DNA from: Glossina fuscipes
Lineage: Eukaryota > Arthropoda > Insecta > Diptera > Glossinidae
Length of the DNA: 64,000 bases
Direction: 5' to 3'
Assembly: GCF_014805625.2 (NCBI RefSeq)
Contig: NW_023998416.1
Coordinates: forward strand, 34,011,173-34,075,172
In this document: positions 1 through 13,300 of the stretch, one piece after another
Position numbering within the stretch: position 1 is the first letter of the stretch
How the letters are laid out: each line of letters starts with the position of its first letter
Position numbers and translations under genes: made by a program
The notes under the pieces: model-generated
The model's input: the letters and a program-made list of their open reading frames with translations, nothing else
Database searches by the model: none
Told to the model about the DNA's origin: nothing

Positions 1-301
1 AAAGCGCAGGACAGAGAGGTTCGTTCCAAATAAAGGCATATTAAGTTTTTTTCATTTATTGGGAACACTAAGAATGAGAAAGACTTGAAGACATAATCAA
101 CTCAAAACCTATTACGTATTCACCACGCGTTCTTTCATTTATCTTACACAATTCACTGTCACTGTCGCCGTTAGTAATAAAGCCTCGATTTCAATATCAC
201 TCTTACTCGTTACACTACACATTGAATAAATGGTTAATAGTGCAATAGACTATCTTTAAAATAAATCGGAAAAAGAGAAGACTCTGCTATACGATTTATG
301 C

Positions 302-331
302 TACACACACACACACACACACACACACACC
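302..331. repeat. (AC)n microsatellite
   Basis: An uninterrupted run of 15 AC units in intergenic DNA. Confidence 0.95.
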
Positions 332-1460
332 AGAAACCAGAAACTCAAGCAAATCAACTTAGTTTGGAGTTATTTTAAAGCACCGAACACGTTCAATAAA
401 TCAATGAATGAATTTTACAAAACTCGGAGATTGTACTCTCGATTTATTATAAACTTTGTGACAACAAACCCTTATATAACACTGAACACTGAAGTTTGAA
501 TCTTTTCACAACGCTTGCAGAACTAAGCATACCTTGAAGATAATGTACTTGTTGCTTACTTGCCGAAAAGTTTGTCATACGCTCAGCTTTGTTTCACGTT
601 AATGGATATTAGTTAATGACACTTTTATTAAACGTTTACAAATTTAAACAACTTTTCTCCATTATATTAAATATAAAAAAAAAAAAAAAAAAAAAAAAAT
701 GAATAAAGATTAACTTTCCTGTATCAAATTAAACAAAGAATACGTGATTAAGGAAACTACTCTTCTGCGCAAAAGTTTAGAGATCTTAATCGTGATTTCA
801 ACAAACAGTCTTAAAAAAAAAAACAACAACGGAGAGAGAGTCCTAAATGCTGACAAGAAGTATAAGTCATTTAACCTCTAGCTAGAAACTCTTGATCAAT
901 TTAAAACCCTTACGGCAATTCCGATCCGGCTTTGTACATGTTGCGCTATACCCATGCGAACTTAAGTTTACACAAAATTATTATTACTACAACAAAAACA
1001 ATACCAACTTAAGGTATACGAATCATGCATCTATGCATTTATCGATGATAGGCATAATTTCGTACGAAGATTTCTTCAAATAGTGCTTGCAGTTATTTTC
1101 TCACTCGCCTATACAGCCATAGATCATCCTTTACGGTGAACACAAATATAATTATTTATCAAAAAAAAAAGAAAAAAAAATTATGAATGAAAACACACTA
1201 AAACGCTTTGCGTTTATTTTGAACTACAGCTTAAATTACATGCAAGAAATTTAAAATGTTTGAGCAAAACAATTTATATTAGGTGTTCAAATAGATTCTC
1301 AATATTTTTAAATAAATTTCGAATTTAATTAAAAAATGTTATAAACCTTGATTAACAACTGCAAAGTTTCGAGGCGAAAAAGTTATTGATTTTCACACCA
1401 TTTTCTGAAGTAAAGCTATTCAGAACAGGAAAGATGTGGCGAATAGTTCCACAATCGGGC

Positions 1461-1620
1461 GATGTCCCTAGCCCAAGTTCAAGATCCCCATTGCTGCATG
1501 TTGGACAGGCGCACACGACTATTCACTCATCACATGACGACTTACGATGTCCCTAGCCCAAGTTGAAGATCACCATTGTTGCAGATTAGACAGACGTACA
1601 CGGACATTCACTCATCACCA
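1461..1620. repeat. Two-copy tandem repeat, 85 bp period
   Basis: The stretch beginning GATGTCCCTAGCCCAAGTT at 1461 recurs at 1546 with scattered substitutions. Both copies continue through related sequence ending with ATTCACTCATCAC. The block is noticeably GC-richer than its surroundings. Origin unknown. Confidence 0.85.
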
Positions 1621-4600
1621 TGAAATCTGAGAAACCACTTTCTAACTATTTTATAGCTTACTGCTAATTCAATCCAAGCTAGCTTAAGTTCCTTTAATTT
1701 TGTCACATTAAAAAAAATTCTGTGGGCATAGAACTCTGAATTTGTTGTTGACTTTTATTTACTATAAAATATCTATAATCAAGTGTTTCCTACCTGTTCT
1801 AGCCCTGCATACACCTGTTTCCACCAAAAGGGATTATTTTGTTCCCGTTTCTATGCGTAGTTACCATAGCCTCAAAATTGATAATAAGAAGCTAGCATTT
1901 GGCATAGACATTGCTTGATCGATAAGCAATCTAAAATGCAAAAATGGCTGTGATAAGTCCACAGAAAAGCCTGCCGTGAATTGGAAACTAAAAGGACCTC
2001 GAGAGAACGCTGACAATTTTTTCATATTTTCATCGATAACTTTGGTTCCCGTGAAGATATTTCGGGAAACTCGTCGATGTTTTTTCGAGGTTGTCTTATG
2101 TTTTAATCTATTCTGAGCACACGATAGCTCACAGCAAAACTACTAATTACTTTATCAATGGGTGAAATTTGTACTGGCTTTTTAGAAAGTATCCATGAAG
2201 TTTAATTTTATTATAAATATAAGAGAAAAAGACCTAAGTGTTCTTAAGGCATTTCATTTTTTTGGTAGGAAACAAAAAAAACAAATTAAAATCTTACTTT
2301 TTGCAGAATTTCAAGCCGATTCAATAGTTTCCCTTGATTAACCAGAGTTCTCTTAAGGCACTAAAGAATATCATTGTTAAATGGGCGATCTGTGCCGCGA
2401 CCACAGATTTTATTAGATAAGCATCGTCCTATTCACTTTAATTCAACTTTGTATACGATCAGAAAAAGTTAACATTTTATTCACATCACACACATTATCT
2501 AAATGATCGATTTTTCTATATTAAGTCAAGTAATTTTTTCGATTATCTTTTATTTATTTATATTTCAATACATTTTTGGCAGATGAACTTACCAATGCAC
2601 GTGCACACGTGTAATAAAAGAATTCTAATTAGAAAGTTTTCTACTTTACACATTTTTCATTTACGTGTTCATTAAAGAACGAAAATCATATTAAAGGAAA
2701 AGAAAAAAATAAATTTACTTTTTGCCTTTTAAAAGCTATGTTCCACTTACAACTGAGCTATCCGCGTCCAATTAATAAGCCTTTAACCAGCTCGTATTGA
2801 AGGTTTTCTATTTGCCGTTATACTCACGGCACCTAATATCTAAATGGTGCCCTTGCCAAGTTACTATTAATTACGAATACCCTACAAAAGTGTATGCATT
2901 CTTGTTTCTGATCTTACCGTGCATTGAGAATATGATAATAATCTGAAGATTGCTAAAAAAACAGTCAAGGAATCATCCAGTGAAGAGTCTGTTTCGTTAA
3001 AGACGCTTGCGCTGATCAATAATATTTCCCTGAGTTTCCATAGCTTACTTCTGAAAATTGTACAGCTACAAACCTACGGGAAGATATAAACGAATAGCTA
3101 CAATTAAGTCCATGTATGTATATACATATAATACAAAACCTTTCGTTCCGTTTGCTGTTCTGCCGAATGAGAGCGGAAAGGGAGTTTCCAGTCCAATCAA
3201 GATCAGGCATTTACTGTACGCTTTTGAGCCATTTATGCAACCTTTAACTAGCAAGTTTTTTTGGATTAAAAAGAAGTGCAGCAAAGGTTCGTTATAACAT
3301 GAACTCTTTCTTATATCTTAGTGCTTATCACTTATTGCTTAAAGTAGGTTTGAAAGATAAATTTTAACGCATCACGCTGTTAAATGGGTTAAGAAATCCA
3401 TTGATAGAGCACGATATTGTGCACTGTTGTTCTAGAGCAAAAGTAAATCCACTTATAATGAGTTATGTTTAATTTGATTTATTTTAATTATTATTAAGAA
3501 AACTTCATTCGGTAATTTCCTATTTCCTGTTAGCTCACGAGCCCTATTTGTCTGCATTATTCTTTAAGAGTAGTGAGCGAATTCTTTCCAAATATTACCG
3601 AGTGTTTCCAATCCGCTAACGATTTCGATTGGAAACGGCTTTTTTAGCAGCCTCGGATATGGTCATGCCTGCAACTCGGTACTTGATGGCAATACAGCCT
3701 TTTATTTTTGGCAATCTGAACTAATGCTGCAATGCCAATTTAAAAATGTATCCTACGGAACCTAAAATTTAATCCCTACTTTTTTCTAACAACTAATGAT
3801 GTTCTTCAGGTTCGTCAAGTATTTCACTCTTCCTCCTCATAAAGAACACTTCCTATGTCTACGTGTAAAATTTTGAATTCCCTTTAAAAGTTTTGTAAGG
3901 CATTGCTTTCACTTAATGTAGACTTTAGATGAATCTAACTTCACTCGAGGCACTCTGCCCGATCGAACGATGTTCTTCAAACTACTTTTTGCTTAGTTAA
4001 CACTCTTACCAATTATGTAAAGCAACGCATTCTTTGTAATTCGGGATCATTCCATCTGCTAATAGTGTGAGTTCAGTCTGCTGCCTTGAAACTAAACAAG
4101 TTTTTAGTCTTTATATATTTCACAGTCCTTGTATAAGTTTATTATTATTATTATTATTATAATTTTAGACTAATGAAATAAAATCTTAGACTAAAAAAAA
4201 GACCTTGAGCACTAGCAACACAGACTATCGGCTCTATTGTATAAGTTTACACCATTATTATATTACATATTTCAAGTACCTTTCTAACTCAGTTAGATGT
4301 TAATGAATTTAATACTCAGAACAAATTCCTTATTGGGGTTTAACGTTCGCACATGGCATGAAGCCTTAATCAGACGGTTTTTCCGCAAATTTTCTGCTGC
4401 TTCAATGAAAATGTTAATTAATTTGTACCTAGTATTTCTTTCGATAAATTTTTTGAGATTTTGAGGAATAACCAGTAACCAGTATTGATCGATCTTGTAT
4501 TATCAATTTACAATGACATCGCCTTTAACCGGCGTTCGCTCCTAATAACTTCTAAAGATTTCAATCATCGCATCTCTTAAAGTCAAATCTTATAATTTAA

Positions 4601-5234
4601 CATATTCACAATCTCAATAAATGTTGGGAAACGTCATCCTTTTAAACATGAAAACTATTTTCAAATGTGTCCAACACACTTTTGTACCTCGACTTTAAAA
4701 ACATTATCATAGTAATCTAAACATGAACAAGTTTTTCCTATCAAACGAAAATTTTTCTTAACTGGTTTATGTTTTATGAGCTTTTATGTAAGTTGTTTTC
4801 CTTTCCTTCCTTTATCTTTTTTCCTTCATATAGCTTTTGTTTTGTAAACATTATTATATTTGTGAAAAACAAATCGAAGAACAATTTGTTATGGAGTTGA
4901 GAAAAAAAATAATAAACCTCCTTGTTTTTTGAATATCTTAGTTAAACCAATTACAAATATGTTTAAATGAATTTAACAGAAGGAACGTAGGAAAATAAAA
5001 TAATTGGGGATTTTTTAGAGCTTTTTTTACAACGTTGATATACATAGTACGTTAAATAGTATTGTTTAAATACAAAATTTTACATCTCAAAATAAACGAC
5101 ATGAGATTGTGCGTCATCTTACTTTACTTCGCGACTTTTTGTACAAATTTTTGGAAACATTAATATAAATAGTAATCTAGTGCAAATATTTTATCTTCAT
5201 GCAATCGGTTTAGAAAGAAAGAAAGCTAAAAAAC

Positions 5235-5647
5235 ATGGCATCAGGAACAACTCAAAAATACAGAAACTTTGTCGCGGAACCAATGGGAGATAAGCCAGTG
5301 ACGGATTTGGCGGGAATTGGCGATGTCTTAGGGGGCCGCTTGACGGAAGCAGGGTTTGATAAGGTACTTGTAAAAAATATCAACAGTACGAACATGTTTG
5401 AATGATAGCGTTATCTAAATATGTTGTTCATGTTTGACGGAAATTTCATTTTACGTCGATGAAACCTTTTTGCTTGAATTCCAATTAATTTTTCTTCTAG
5501 GCTTACACTGTGTTGGGGCAGTATTTAGTTCTAAAAAAGGACGCGGAATTGTTTAAAGAATGGATGAAGGACACATGCAATGCCAGCGCCAAACAGGCTA
5601 ACGATTGCTACAATTGTCTTAATGATTGGTGCGAAGAATTTTTGTAA
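5235..5647 (+). CDS. baf: Barrier-to-autointegration factor (BAF)
   Basis: Small DNA-bridging chromatin protein that binds double-stranded DNA, LEM-domain inner nuclear membrane proteins and lamins, and acts in nuclear envelope reassembly. Two coding exons, 5235-5363 and 5501-5647, joined in phase 0 by a 137-nt intron with GT...AG ends, encode 91 residues; the animal family is 89-90. Visible hallmarks are the N-terminal [11 protein letters not shown], the helix-hairpin-helix [12 protein letters not shown] (about residues 25-36), GQYLVLKKD, and the C-terminal WCEEFL. The start gives the family's N-terminus, [12 protein letters not shown]. An AATAAA signal follows at 5781. The neighbouring retrotransposon and the partial copy at 8050-8292 show this locus has been rearranged. 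Family identity is certain; the symbol is taken from the Drosophila orthologue. Confidence 0.97.
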
Positions 5648-5780
5648 TAAGGAATGTATTTTTGTTATAAACTTTTCTACTTATTCCAACATAATAGTTT
5701 TAATACATTCGATACTATCGGTTTAATATGATTTTGTCTTGCGACGTTTCTCTATATATGTTGAAAACAGAAAATATGTT

Positions 5781-5786
5781 AATAAA
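5781..5786 (+). terminator. Polyadenylation signal of baf
   Basis: AATAAA lies 134 nt after the baf stop codon. The same signal is kept in the downstream duplicate at about 8309. Confidence 0.6.
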
Positions 5787-5984
5787 ACTGCATTTTTAGA
5801 AACAACCCGTAGTAATGTTATCTCTACCAGATTTCTTTGTATAACTATTTATTATTAACTTTGATATTAAATATAATCATTCAATCTGTGATACGATTAC
5901 CAGGCAATAGCATTTAAAATATCAAAAAGCATATAAAATATCTCATACATTAAAGTATATTTTTATTTTTGGATTATATCACTT

Positions 5985-7050
5985 TGGAGGGAGACGCAAC
6001 TATTAGAGATTAATAGCCTTTGATTTTCGTAATTTCTTCCTGAATAGACTATTGGCCTTTTTGTATAATAACAAATAACCATGATCGGGATATCTTTTAA
6101 AGCGGTGCCATAGATCCATTTTGTTTTTCCTCGATAACGAAAGCGTGTTGTTCCACTAAGGAAGCCTAGCTCGTTAAAAAGAGCTGTTGGATTGAGGAAT
6201 AGAGAGATGAGCAGTCATGTGAATCGCCTTAGACATAATAGCAGCATCATGGTTGCAGTTCCCGTTAAGTGGCTTTGAAATCAGTAATGACTTGGCCTGT
6301 TTGGAGTAATTGATCCAATCCGCTTTATGTAGGAGGAATTTGACCTGTTTTGCTGGAGTAACAGAGGACTTTGAAAGTTTAAAATCTATAGTAATTTTCT
6401 GTTTTGATTTTTAGAATTACAAGCATTTGTAAAAAACGTGGGCATTGTTTGTCTAACGCCGAATGTTCATCATTGCAGAAGCTACGCGTACAGCGTTCAG
6501 CATGGGGAGGAAGACCGCAGTTAGCACAAGATGGAGTAGCGGTGCATCTTTTTGCCGTATGACGCAGGCGTTGGCAGTTTTTACACCTCAGAATTTTGAA
6601 TGTACAGTTGGCAGTAGCCGATAGTGGTCAAAAGTCAAAATAATCGTTCCTGTAGGGGAGCGAGTTTTTTATAGACTTTAGTCATTTCTTGACTGCCCAT
6701 TTCGCGAACAATTTCATCTTCCGACACATGATTTAAGCATGTGGCATAAACTACACCTTTAACCGAGTTCAGTTTGTCATGCAGTTTAGCGGAAATAGCA
6801 CATAAATTAGCTAATGATGTCGATTTTATGAGGTTTTCGGTTGCGCGCGGGTTCCCAGCGAGGACAAGTAAATTCCCATCGCGTAGAATCGAAATAGACT
6901 CCATATATATTGTAATGTTGTCTAGTGATTTTTTAATAGCAAAAGGGCTGATTTGTGAATTTGTTATGGTAGGATCAGTTGCAGAAATCACAACATAGAT
7001 TTTGTCAATAGGAGTGATGTAACTGGTAGGCAACACCGGAAAGTTCAAAT
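5985..7050 (-). mobile_element. Decayed, internally deleted non-LTR retrotransposon (gag/endonuclease type)
   Basis: Read on the minus strand, 7048-6635 encodes a Gag-like segment typical of Jockey/I-type LINEs: an SPFAIKKSL-like RRM region, LRDGNLLVLAGNP, and a KLNSVKGVVYATCLNHVSEDEI block. Past a stop or frame break, about 6580-6440 encodes two clear CX2CX4HX4C zinc knuckles (CKNCQRLRHTAKRC and CANCGLPPHAERC) and a degenerate third. Next, about 6350-6020 reads as the end of an ORF2 endonuclease and the linker before reverse transcriptase (KADWINYSKQAK, LWHRFKRYPDHGYLLLYKKAN). The catalytic endonuclease core and all of the reverse transcriptase are missing, and there are in-frame stops. It is therefore a dead fragment with an internal deletion and no 3' half. 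It lies between the two baf arms. The clade is not resolvable by eye. Confidence 0.85.
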
Positions 7051-7484
7051 TTTTAATTTTTTTTTCTCTGGGAGGATACGCTCGCTAATAGATGAAATCT
7101 ATTTGAATTTTTATCTGGCGGCACCAGGACCATTATGCCTTATGATTGTCTATTATTTAGTAATTTGTGAAATAACCACTCACTTGAAAAGGTTTTGGAA
7201 CTGCTGAGGAGAATGTCACTTGTCACACGCGAATGTCACTATGTAATACGCAGTGAATGTATACCTAATTAACTGCGGAGAGCAGTTGTTAATACAATTT
7301 ACACTATGACATCGTGATTATAGTATTAATATACGCTTTGAATTTGTAATTTGAAAAAGAAAATTAAATAAAAAGATATGATTTCGATAATCGCTGGGTC
7401 AGAAAATTTAAGATAATGCCAATGGAATGCCGGTTGAACAAAATTAATGAATGTTAACGTCATACAGGCTACATTTATCGCATT

Positions 7485-8430
7485 ATTAGTCTTCATATAT
7501 TTTAGAGTCCTTTTATAAGTTTATACCGTTATTATATTACATATTTCAAGTGCCTTTCTAACTCAGTTAGATGTTAAGTTCAATTTAGTATTCAGAACAA
7601 ATTCCTTATTGGGGTTTAACGTTCGCACATGACATGAAGCCTTAATCAGACGGTTTTTCCGCAAATTTTCTGCTACTTTAATGAAAATGTTAATTAATTT
7701 ATACCTAGTATTTCTTTCTATAAATTTTTTGAGATTTTGAGGAATATGTGATAATTACATCCTACTTAGATCACTCCAATAACCAGTATTGATCGATCTT
7801 GTATTATCAATTTACAATGACATCGCCTTTAACCGGCGTTCGCTCCTAATAACTTTTAAAGATTTCAATCATCGTATCCCTTAAAGTCAAATCGTATAAT
7901 TTATCACATTCACAGTCTCAATAAGTGTTGGGAAACGTCGTCCTTTTAAACATGAAAACCATTTTCAAATAACACTGTGTGCAACACACTTTGGTATCTC
8001 AACTTTAAAAACGTTGATAGAATTTTCATAGTAATCTAAGATATTCTAGGCTTACCCTGTGTTGGGGCAGTATTTAGTTCTAAAAAAGGACACGGAATTG
8101 TTTAAAGAATGGATGAAGGACACATGTAATGCCAGCGCCAAACAGGCTAACGATTGCTACAATTATCTTAATGATGACGAGTATGTTTTTTCTTCTAAAC
8201 TTTTCTACTTATTCCAACATAATAGTTTTAATACATTCGATACTATCGATTTAATACGATTTTGTCTTGCGACGTTTATATATATTTGTTGAAAACAGAA
8301 AATATGTTAATAAAACTGCATTTTTAGAAACAACCCGTACTAATGTTATCTCTACCAGGTTTCAATCAGTGTGCTTTTCAATCTTTGTATAACTACTTAT
8401 TATTAACTTTGATATTAAATATAATAAAGT
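7485..8430 (+). repeat. Partial duplicate of the baf locus
   Basis: About 7485-8040 matches about 4100-4725 upstream of baf, and 8050-8430 matches baf exon 2 plus 3' flank (5501 to about 5880). The part of the source from about 4735 to 5490 (promoter, exon 1, intron) is absent from the copy. The similarity is high enough to read by eye, with scattered substitutions and indels. The 25-nt stretch near 8359-8383 is present only in the copy. Confidence 0.9.
8050..8292 (+). pseudogene. baf exon 2 duplicate with altered C-terminus
   Basis: Starts right after a conserved TATTCTAG acceptor and copies baf exon 2 from AYTVLGQ onward, with T-to-P, A-to-T and C-to-Y changes. After LND an internal deletion of roughly 20 nt, plus substitutions, replaces the WCEEFL end and original stop. 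The frame then runs on through former 3' UTR for about 35 codons and stops at 8290-8292. There is no exon 1 in front of it. It is most likely a pseudogene fragment. Since acceptor and phase are intact, baf exon 1 could in principle splice to it. Confidence 0.8.
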
Positions 8431-10396
8431 TCAATTTTAAATATTATTCTATAAAATATTTGCTCTTGCTGTTACAGTTAATTAACATCTGGTAACTCCT
8501 CTTTTCACGTCTAACTATTACAAACAAGTTCCCACCCTTGGCAATGCTTATATAAAAAAAGAAGAAAGAGTTTTCTTCGGAAATTTTCATTCTGCTTGTT
8601 AAATTAAGAAAAGCATGGAATAATAAGTAGTTATCACAAAAATAGTTACTGTAAAGATAATAAAAAGTAAAACACAACAGCAGTATGAAGTGCTAAATAT
8701 ATTTTAGAAGTATAAAAGTATTGCGAAAAATCGGAAAAATAATTGTGAGTTTGCATTTGTATTCGGGCTTGTCTACGCGAAGTCAGAGAGCAAATATAGT
8801 AAATCCTTCGCATAAGAAGAAATTATACCGTTAATAGGAAGCCACATCAAATTTTTATCAAACATATGCTATGGACTAATCTATCTGCGTCCATATGTCC
8901 GTTTGCAAGCATGTGTATATATATATGCATATAATTCGAGCGTATATATATATATGCGCGCGTGTGTATGCATATACAGCAGACATATATATATATATAT
9001 AAATATAGTTGAATTGTGAAGTGAATAGCAACACAAAGAAAACGAATTGTAATTGATTTCTTTTCATCGTAAGCAGAATCAAAACCTTTTTTTCGATTGA
9101 CATTCGTTGAATAGCCGCTCGCTTCTCTTTTTTTCTATATTTTGCACACTGAAATGGCAATACTGCGTTCTAGCTAAGTCACGGAATACGGTAACCCTGT
9201 TTACAACTAGTGGAAAATATTAATTAACAAGTCGGAAACTGAAAAGTATTGTCGATTGAAACAATTGGGCGAAAAATGCTTATTTTTCACATATTTTAGC
9301 AAAAGCTAATTCAAATAAAATGTACGGTGCAATATAACAGAAATATATACATTTTTTCTAATTTAACTTAGATAAATTTGTGCTTCGTTCATGATCGTTT
9401 TCTGCTCAGAGAAGTTCGTGCGGTAATTTCTACAAATTCTCTTTTGTGCTTAAGTTCTTCCATCATCAATTCGTGTAGAAGATTTTTCGCGTAAAGACAT
9501 TTTTACTTGACGCAAGTTTAAATAAATCTACCATCAAAAAAGATAACAAATTAAGAACGAATAATGTATTTTGAATTCTACAAAATCTGTTTGTAAAATT
9601 TTATTTGTATGCGTGAATTTTAAAGTGAAAGCTTAAAATTTTTTTTGCAGAATTTTTGGTTTTTATTTGACGTCCGTCAATGCATGTGAGTGTTGTGTTG
9701 TGTATATGCGTTTTTGAGAGTGTAATACTTATTGACTAGTAATTGCAGACAAGTGGACTGAGCGAATTTTTTAAGGATGTTTTCTTCTATTTTCGCATTA
9801 GTAAAATTGAAAATGGCAAAGAGAAGAATTTTAAGGGAAATCTAAGCTTGTTGATGTTAATAAAAAAAAAAAATCTGGTTCGCTTTTAGGTTAGGTCTTC
9901 TTCGTGAGGTCTTTGACCCGTTTTATTGGTAGTTTTTGTTTTATTTAGTATCCTTTTTTACTTTTCTGCTCGCGACTTTCTTTTAGCAGGACCAACAAAA
10001 GTTTTTCATTATATTTATGTATGTGTGTGCAATTGTCTTCACAAGCGAACGGACATACATACTGCAAAATAACACTAATTAATGTTTAGCAACTTAAAAA
10101 GCAATAATAAAATTTCAAAACACCAATAAAAAGAGAACGAAAGAATATATTTTATAAGAAAAAAAAAGAAAAAGAGGAATCAATTAATAAAATTTAAGTG
10201 TCAAATTTATTGGAAAAAACTAAGAGGTTCGAAGAATTTATTATAAAAAAGAGCAAAATTCAATTATAATTTTTTACAATTCGCCAGCATATAATAGAAA
10301 AAAAGCTATCCATACGTTTGGTTAAGAACTGCCATAAATCGGGAATAAAGCAAGCCATCTAAAAAAAAAAAATTATTTAGTAAAAAGAAAACATCA
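8431..10396. other. Spacer and probable promoter / 5' UTR region of the striatin gene
   Basis: AT-rich DNA with a TA/GT dinucleotide-rich patch (8915-9006) whose open frames encode only YIYI-type low-complexity peptides. The last kilobase before 10397 is A-rich and probably contains the transcription start and leader of the striatin gene; no core promoter motif could be fixed. Confidence 0.5.
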
Positions 10397-13300
10397 ATGG
10401 GTACTAATTCAGGAGCTACGACTGGTATTAATAATAAACCTGTGGGCGCGGGTGGTGGTACGGGTGTAGTCGGTGCAAGTCTTGGTGGCGGCAGTACAAA
10501 TCTTGGTGTTAATATAGGAAACAATAGTAACAATAGCAACTTAGGTGGCGGCAGTAGCCCAAACATGAATTTAAATAGCGGAAGTAATAACCCTGCCTCC
10601 GCCGTTGTCGGTTTAGGCGGAGTGGGCAACAATATCACGAATTCGAACAGTGATGACGGCAATGGCGGTTCCGCCGTTACCAATAATCAACAGGCTACAC
10701 CACAATACACCATACCCGGCATACTGCATTTCATACAACACGAGTGGTCACGCTTTGAATTGGAACGTTCGCAGTGGGATGTTGACCGTGCCGAATTGCA
10801 AGTAAGTTCTTTGTTTATATTTGTATAAACATTTTATTTTTATAGATTTTCGGTTTTTGCAAATCCAAGAGATAAGCATTGTAGCCTACATTAGCTGATA
10901 ACATACGTATCCCACTGTGGTTATTATTTAATTGCATTAGTGATAGTTCAGTAGCGTTTGCCATATGCTACAATACACTGACTAATTCGTCGTGTTTCTC
11001 AATATTGTAAACCTTGTTTCTATTCCAATGATTACTAAAAAATTTGTATGGAAAAGAAAAATGTAAATTAAAGTAATAATGTTTGCTTCGAACTGGTGTC
11101 ATGAACAAGTAAAACTTATGGACATTATTTCCCAGTAGCTGTTACTGTTCACTAAAAGGCGATTATAAAGGAGCCTTCCAAGCCAAGTTGTTTTCGAAGC
11201 TGGAAGATATTTTGTGTTGTCCTGAGACAAAGGCCTCTGAAGGAAAAAGCTTTCCTCTGCTGCTCTTATTTACTTATCTTGTAGCCTTGTTATCAGCCGT
11301 ATGTTTTTCACGCCTTGTATTTAAAGAGTTAGTTTTTCTTTTTAAGGAAAAAGGGGGTCCTCTTTCACGAAAAGGTTCCTGTTCCATGTATAGTCCTTCA
11401 TTATCTGGATTTCCAAATTTTTTGAGTCACTACCTCTTCCATCTGAATCTTTTAAAAAATACTTGCAATATTTTGTTATAATTAGCTAATAATTTATTTA
11501 ATTTTCAAGTACATTTTAAATAGCAATCTGCCCATTGGTTGTTTAAAATCATTGGCACAATAACAAGGAAATAAATTAATTTACGCGGTCCTATTTGTAT
11601 ACAATGTAACATAATTTTTGTTAAATGATTTTATTATTTCTTTATATTTATACTTTTTGTTTAAGTGGAACATCATGGATATGAAGTCTTTAATTTTCCA
11701 AGATCATAAGTTTCGTGAAATATTTCACTTTTTCAATGAAGTAAAAAATTTTCGTCTCTTTTTTTTAATAAACATTTGCTCACGTGTCTAAGCGAGTGCA
11801 AGAAAGAAACCAGCAAACAGCAAACACATAATTTATTTCCTTTTATAAAAAAAAGGCAATTAACTAAGAGACGAACAAACAGGTTATCGGCAATGATCCT
11901 CATCAGCTAAGAGTTTTTCATGTTTATTTATTGTTATTATTTTTTTTTAGTCCATCAATTTAATCAAGTGTGAGAAAACAAGTTCGATAAACAAGTGAAA
12001 AAACTATTTGTATATTGAGACGAATGTTGGGTACCCCAACAACTAAGGCAAACTATTTGAAAGATCTTATAGTCAGGCAGGGCATCAGATACCCTAAACC
12101 ACTTTGCGTAGCATAATTACTCATTCGTTTTAATAGTAACGCGATAAAAATTACATAATACTCTCATGCTCAAGCTCACATGAGGGCATGAGCATACTGC
12201 TTAAAACACACCTGACGTGATCAACATTTTTCAAACTTAATTTACTTGATAAAAATTTTATTACCTTTCGGCTTCCATCGTAGGACACTAGAAATTAGAC
12301 TTGTTCCCTACATGTAAGGGCTTGATTTTCGTGATAACGCCTATATAGATTAAGGTCTAAAAAATAGAGCCGTGTGACACAAATTTCATATCCATTCCAC
12401 CTTTTTCTACGCATCTTCTACGCATCTACGCAGAAATCTTATATGAAGGGCGACCCAAGAAACAGACTCATGTTGTTTAAATTTTATCTTAAAATACTAC
12501 CATGAACAGATTTTCATCGTAAAACATTAACGATTAGAGTCTTTGCCATATAAGGATTGACATTTCCTTAGAATACTTATACGGGTTAATATTTAAGAAG
12601 AAAGAGTCACTTGGTTCCAATTGGTTAGGTTGGATTGGATGGTATGAGTTTATCATTACGAACTAATTTTCGCCATAAAATATTGAAAGTTCGATATTTT
12701 TATCATATAAAAATCAATGTCCGTTAGGGGGGTTTACATGAGAAGGCGTTCAAAAAACCAAAGGAGTCGAACAAGTTTTTTTATGACAACTTAGAATGAC
12801 AAGATACTTTTACCCAGTGAAAATTGGAATTTGTTTCATATAATGAGTTCTCCAAATAAGGCGTTATATAGGAAGTGGTCAGCAAAGTAAATCAATTTCA
12901 ATCATTTTCAATACCGTTCGATCTTTGGTCAAAGTACGTCAGTGCACCAAGTTTTATCAAAATATTCAAGAATTGCGATCTGCAGGTTGCATGCATGTGT
13001 ACATGGATCCGCATTAGACGAAAAGGCAAAGTTGAAGCGATTCAGAAAATGATTTTGAATCGATCGTGTGATAAAAGATGAGTCGATCATCTCCATGTTG
13101 CATATGTCCGCATAAACTTAATATAATCTGTATCACCAGCAGTGTAGGCTATAATTATTATATCAACAATAAGTTTTTAACAAATTATTAAACTAAAATG
13201 AAATTTTCGGCTTTCGGGATATCTCGCATTTTAAGTTTGGAAACCAATGGAGCTTCATCTGTCTATTCCGGTTTTTTCAATTTCAAGATTAAGTCGTTTT

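Larger units (their letters stand above)
1..5234. other. AT-rich intergenic region upstream of baf
   Basis: No coding region that I can support. The open frames here are short, lack family resemblance and overlap on both strands. It holds an AC dinucleotide run (302-331), a 25-nt poly-A run (675-699), a two-copy 85-bp tandem repeat (1461-1620) and a short TTA run near 4140-4160. The stretch from about 4100 to 4725 recurs downstream of baf at about 7485-8040, so it is one arm of a local duplication. The last few hundred bases before 5235 presumably contain the baf promoter and 5' UTR, but I see no clear core element. Confidence 0.6.

Noticed and set aside
2739..2765. Minus-strand GCGGATAGCTCAGTTG resembling the 5' end of a tRNA
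   Set aside because: No anticodon arm, T arm or matching acceptor end follows; the sequence turns into A/T-rich spacer.
8876..9160. 94-codon minus-strand frame
   Set aside because: It runs through TA/GT microsatellite and encodes only YIYIYI-type low-complexity sequence.
10306..10683. 125-codon minus-strand frame opposite striatin exon 1
   Set aside because: It is the reverse shadow of the Gly/Asn-rich coding exon, giving a Pro/Leu-rich artefact.
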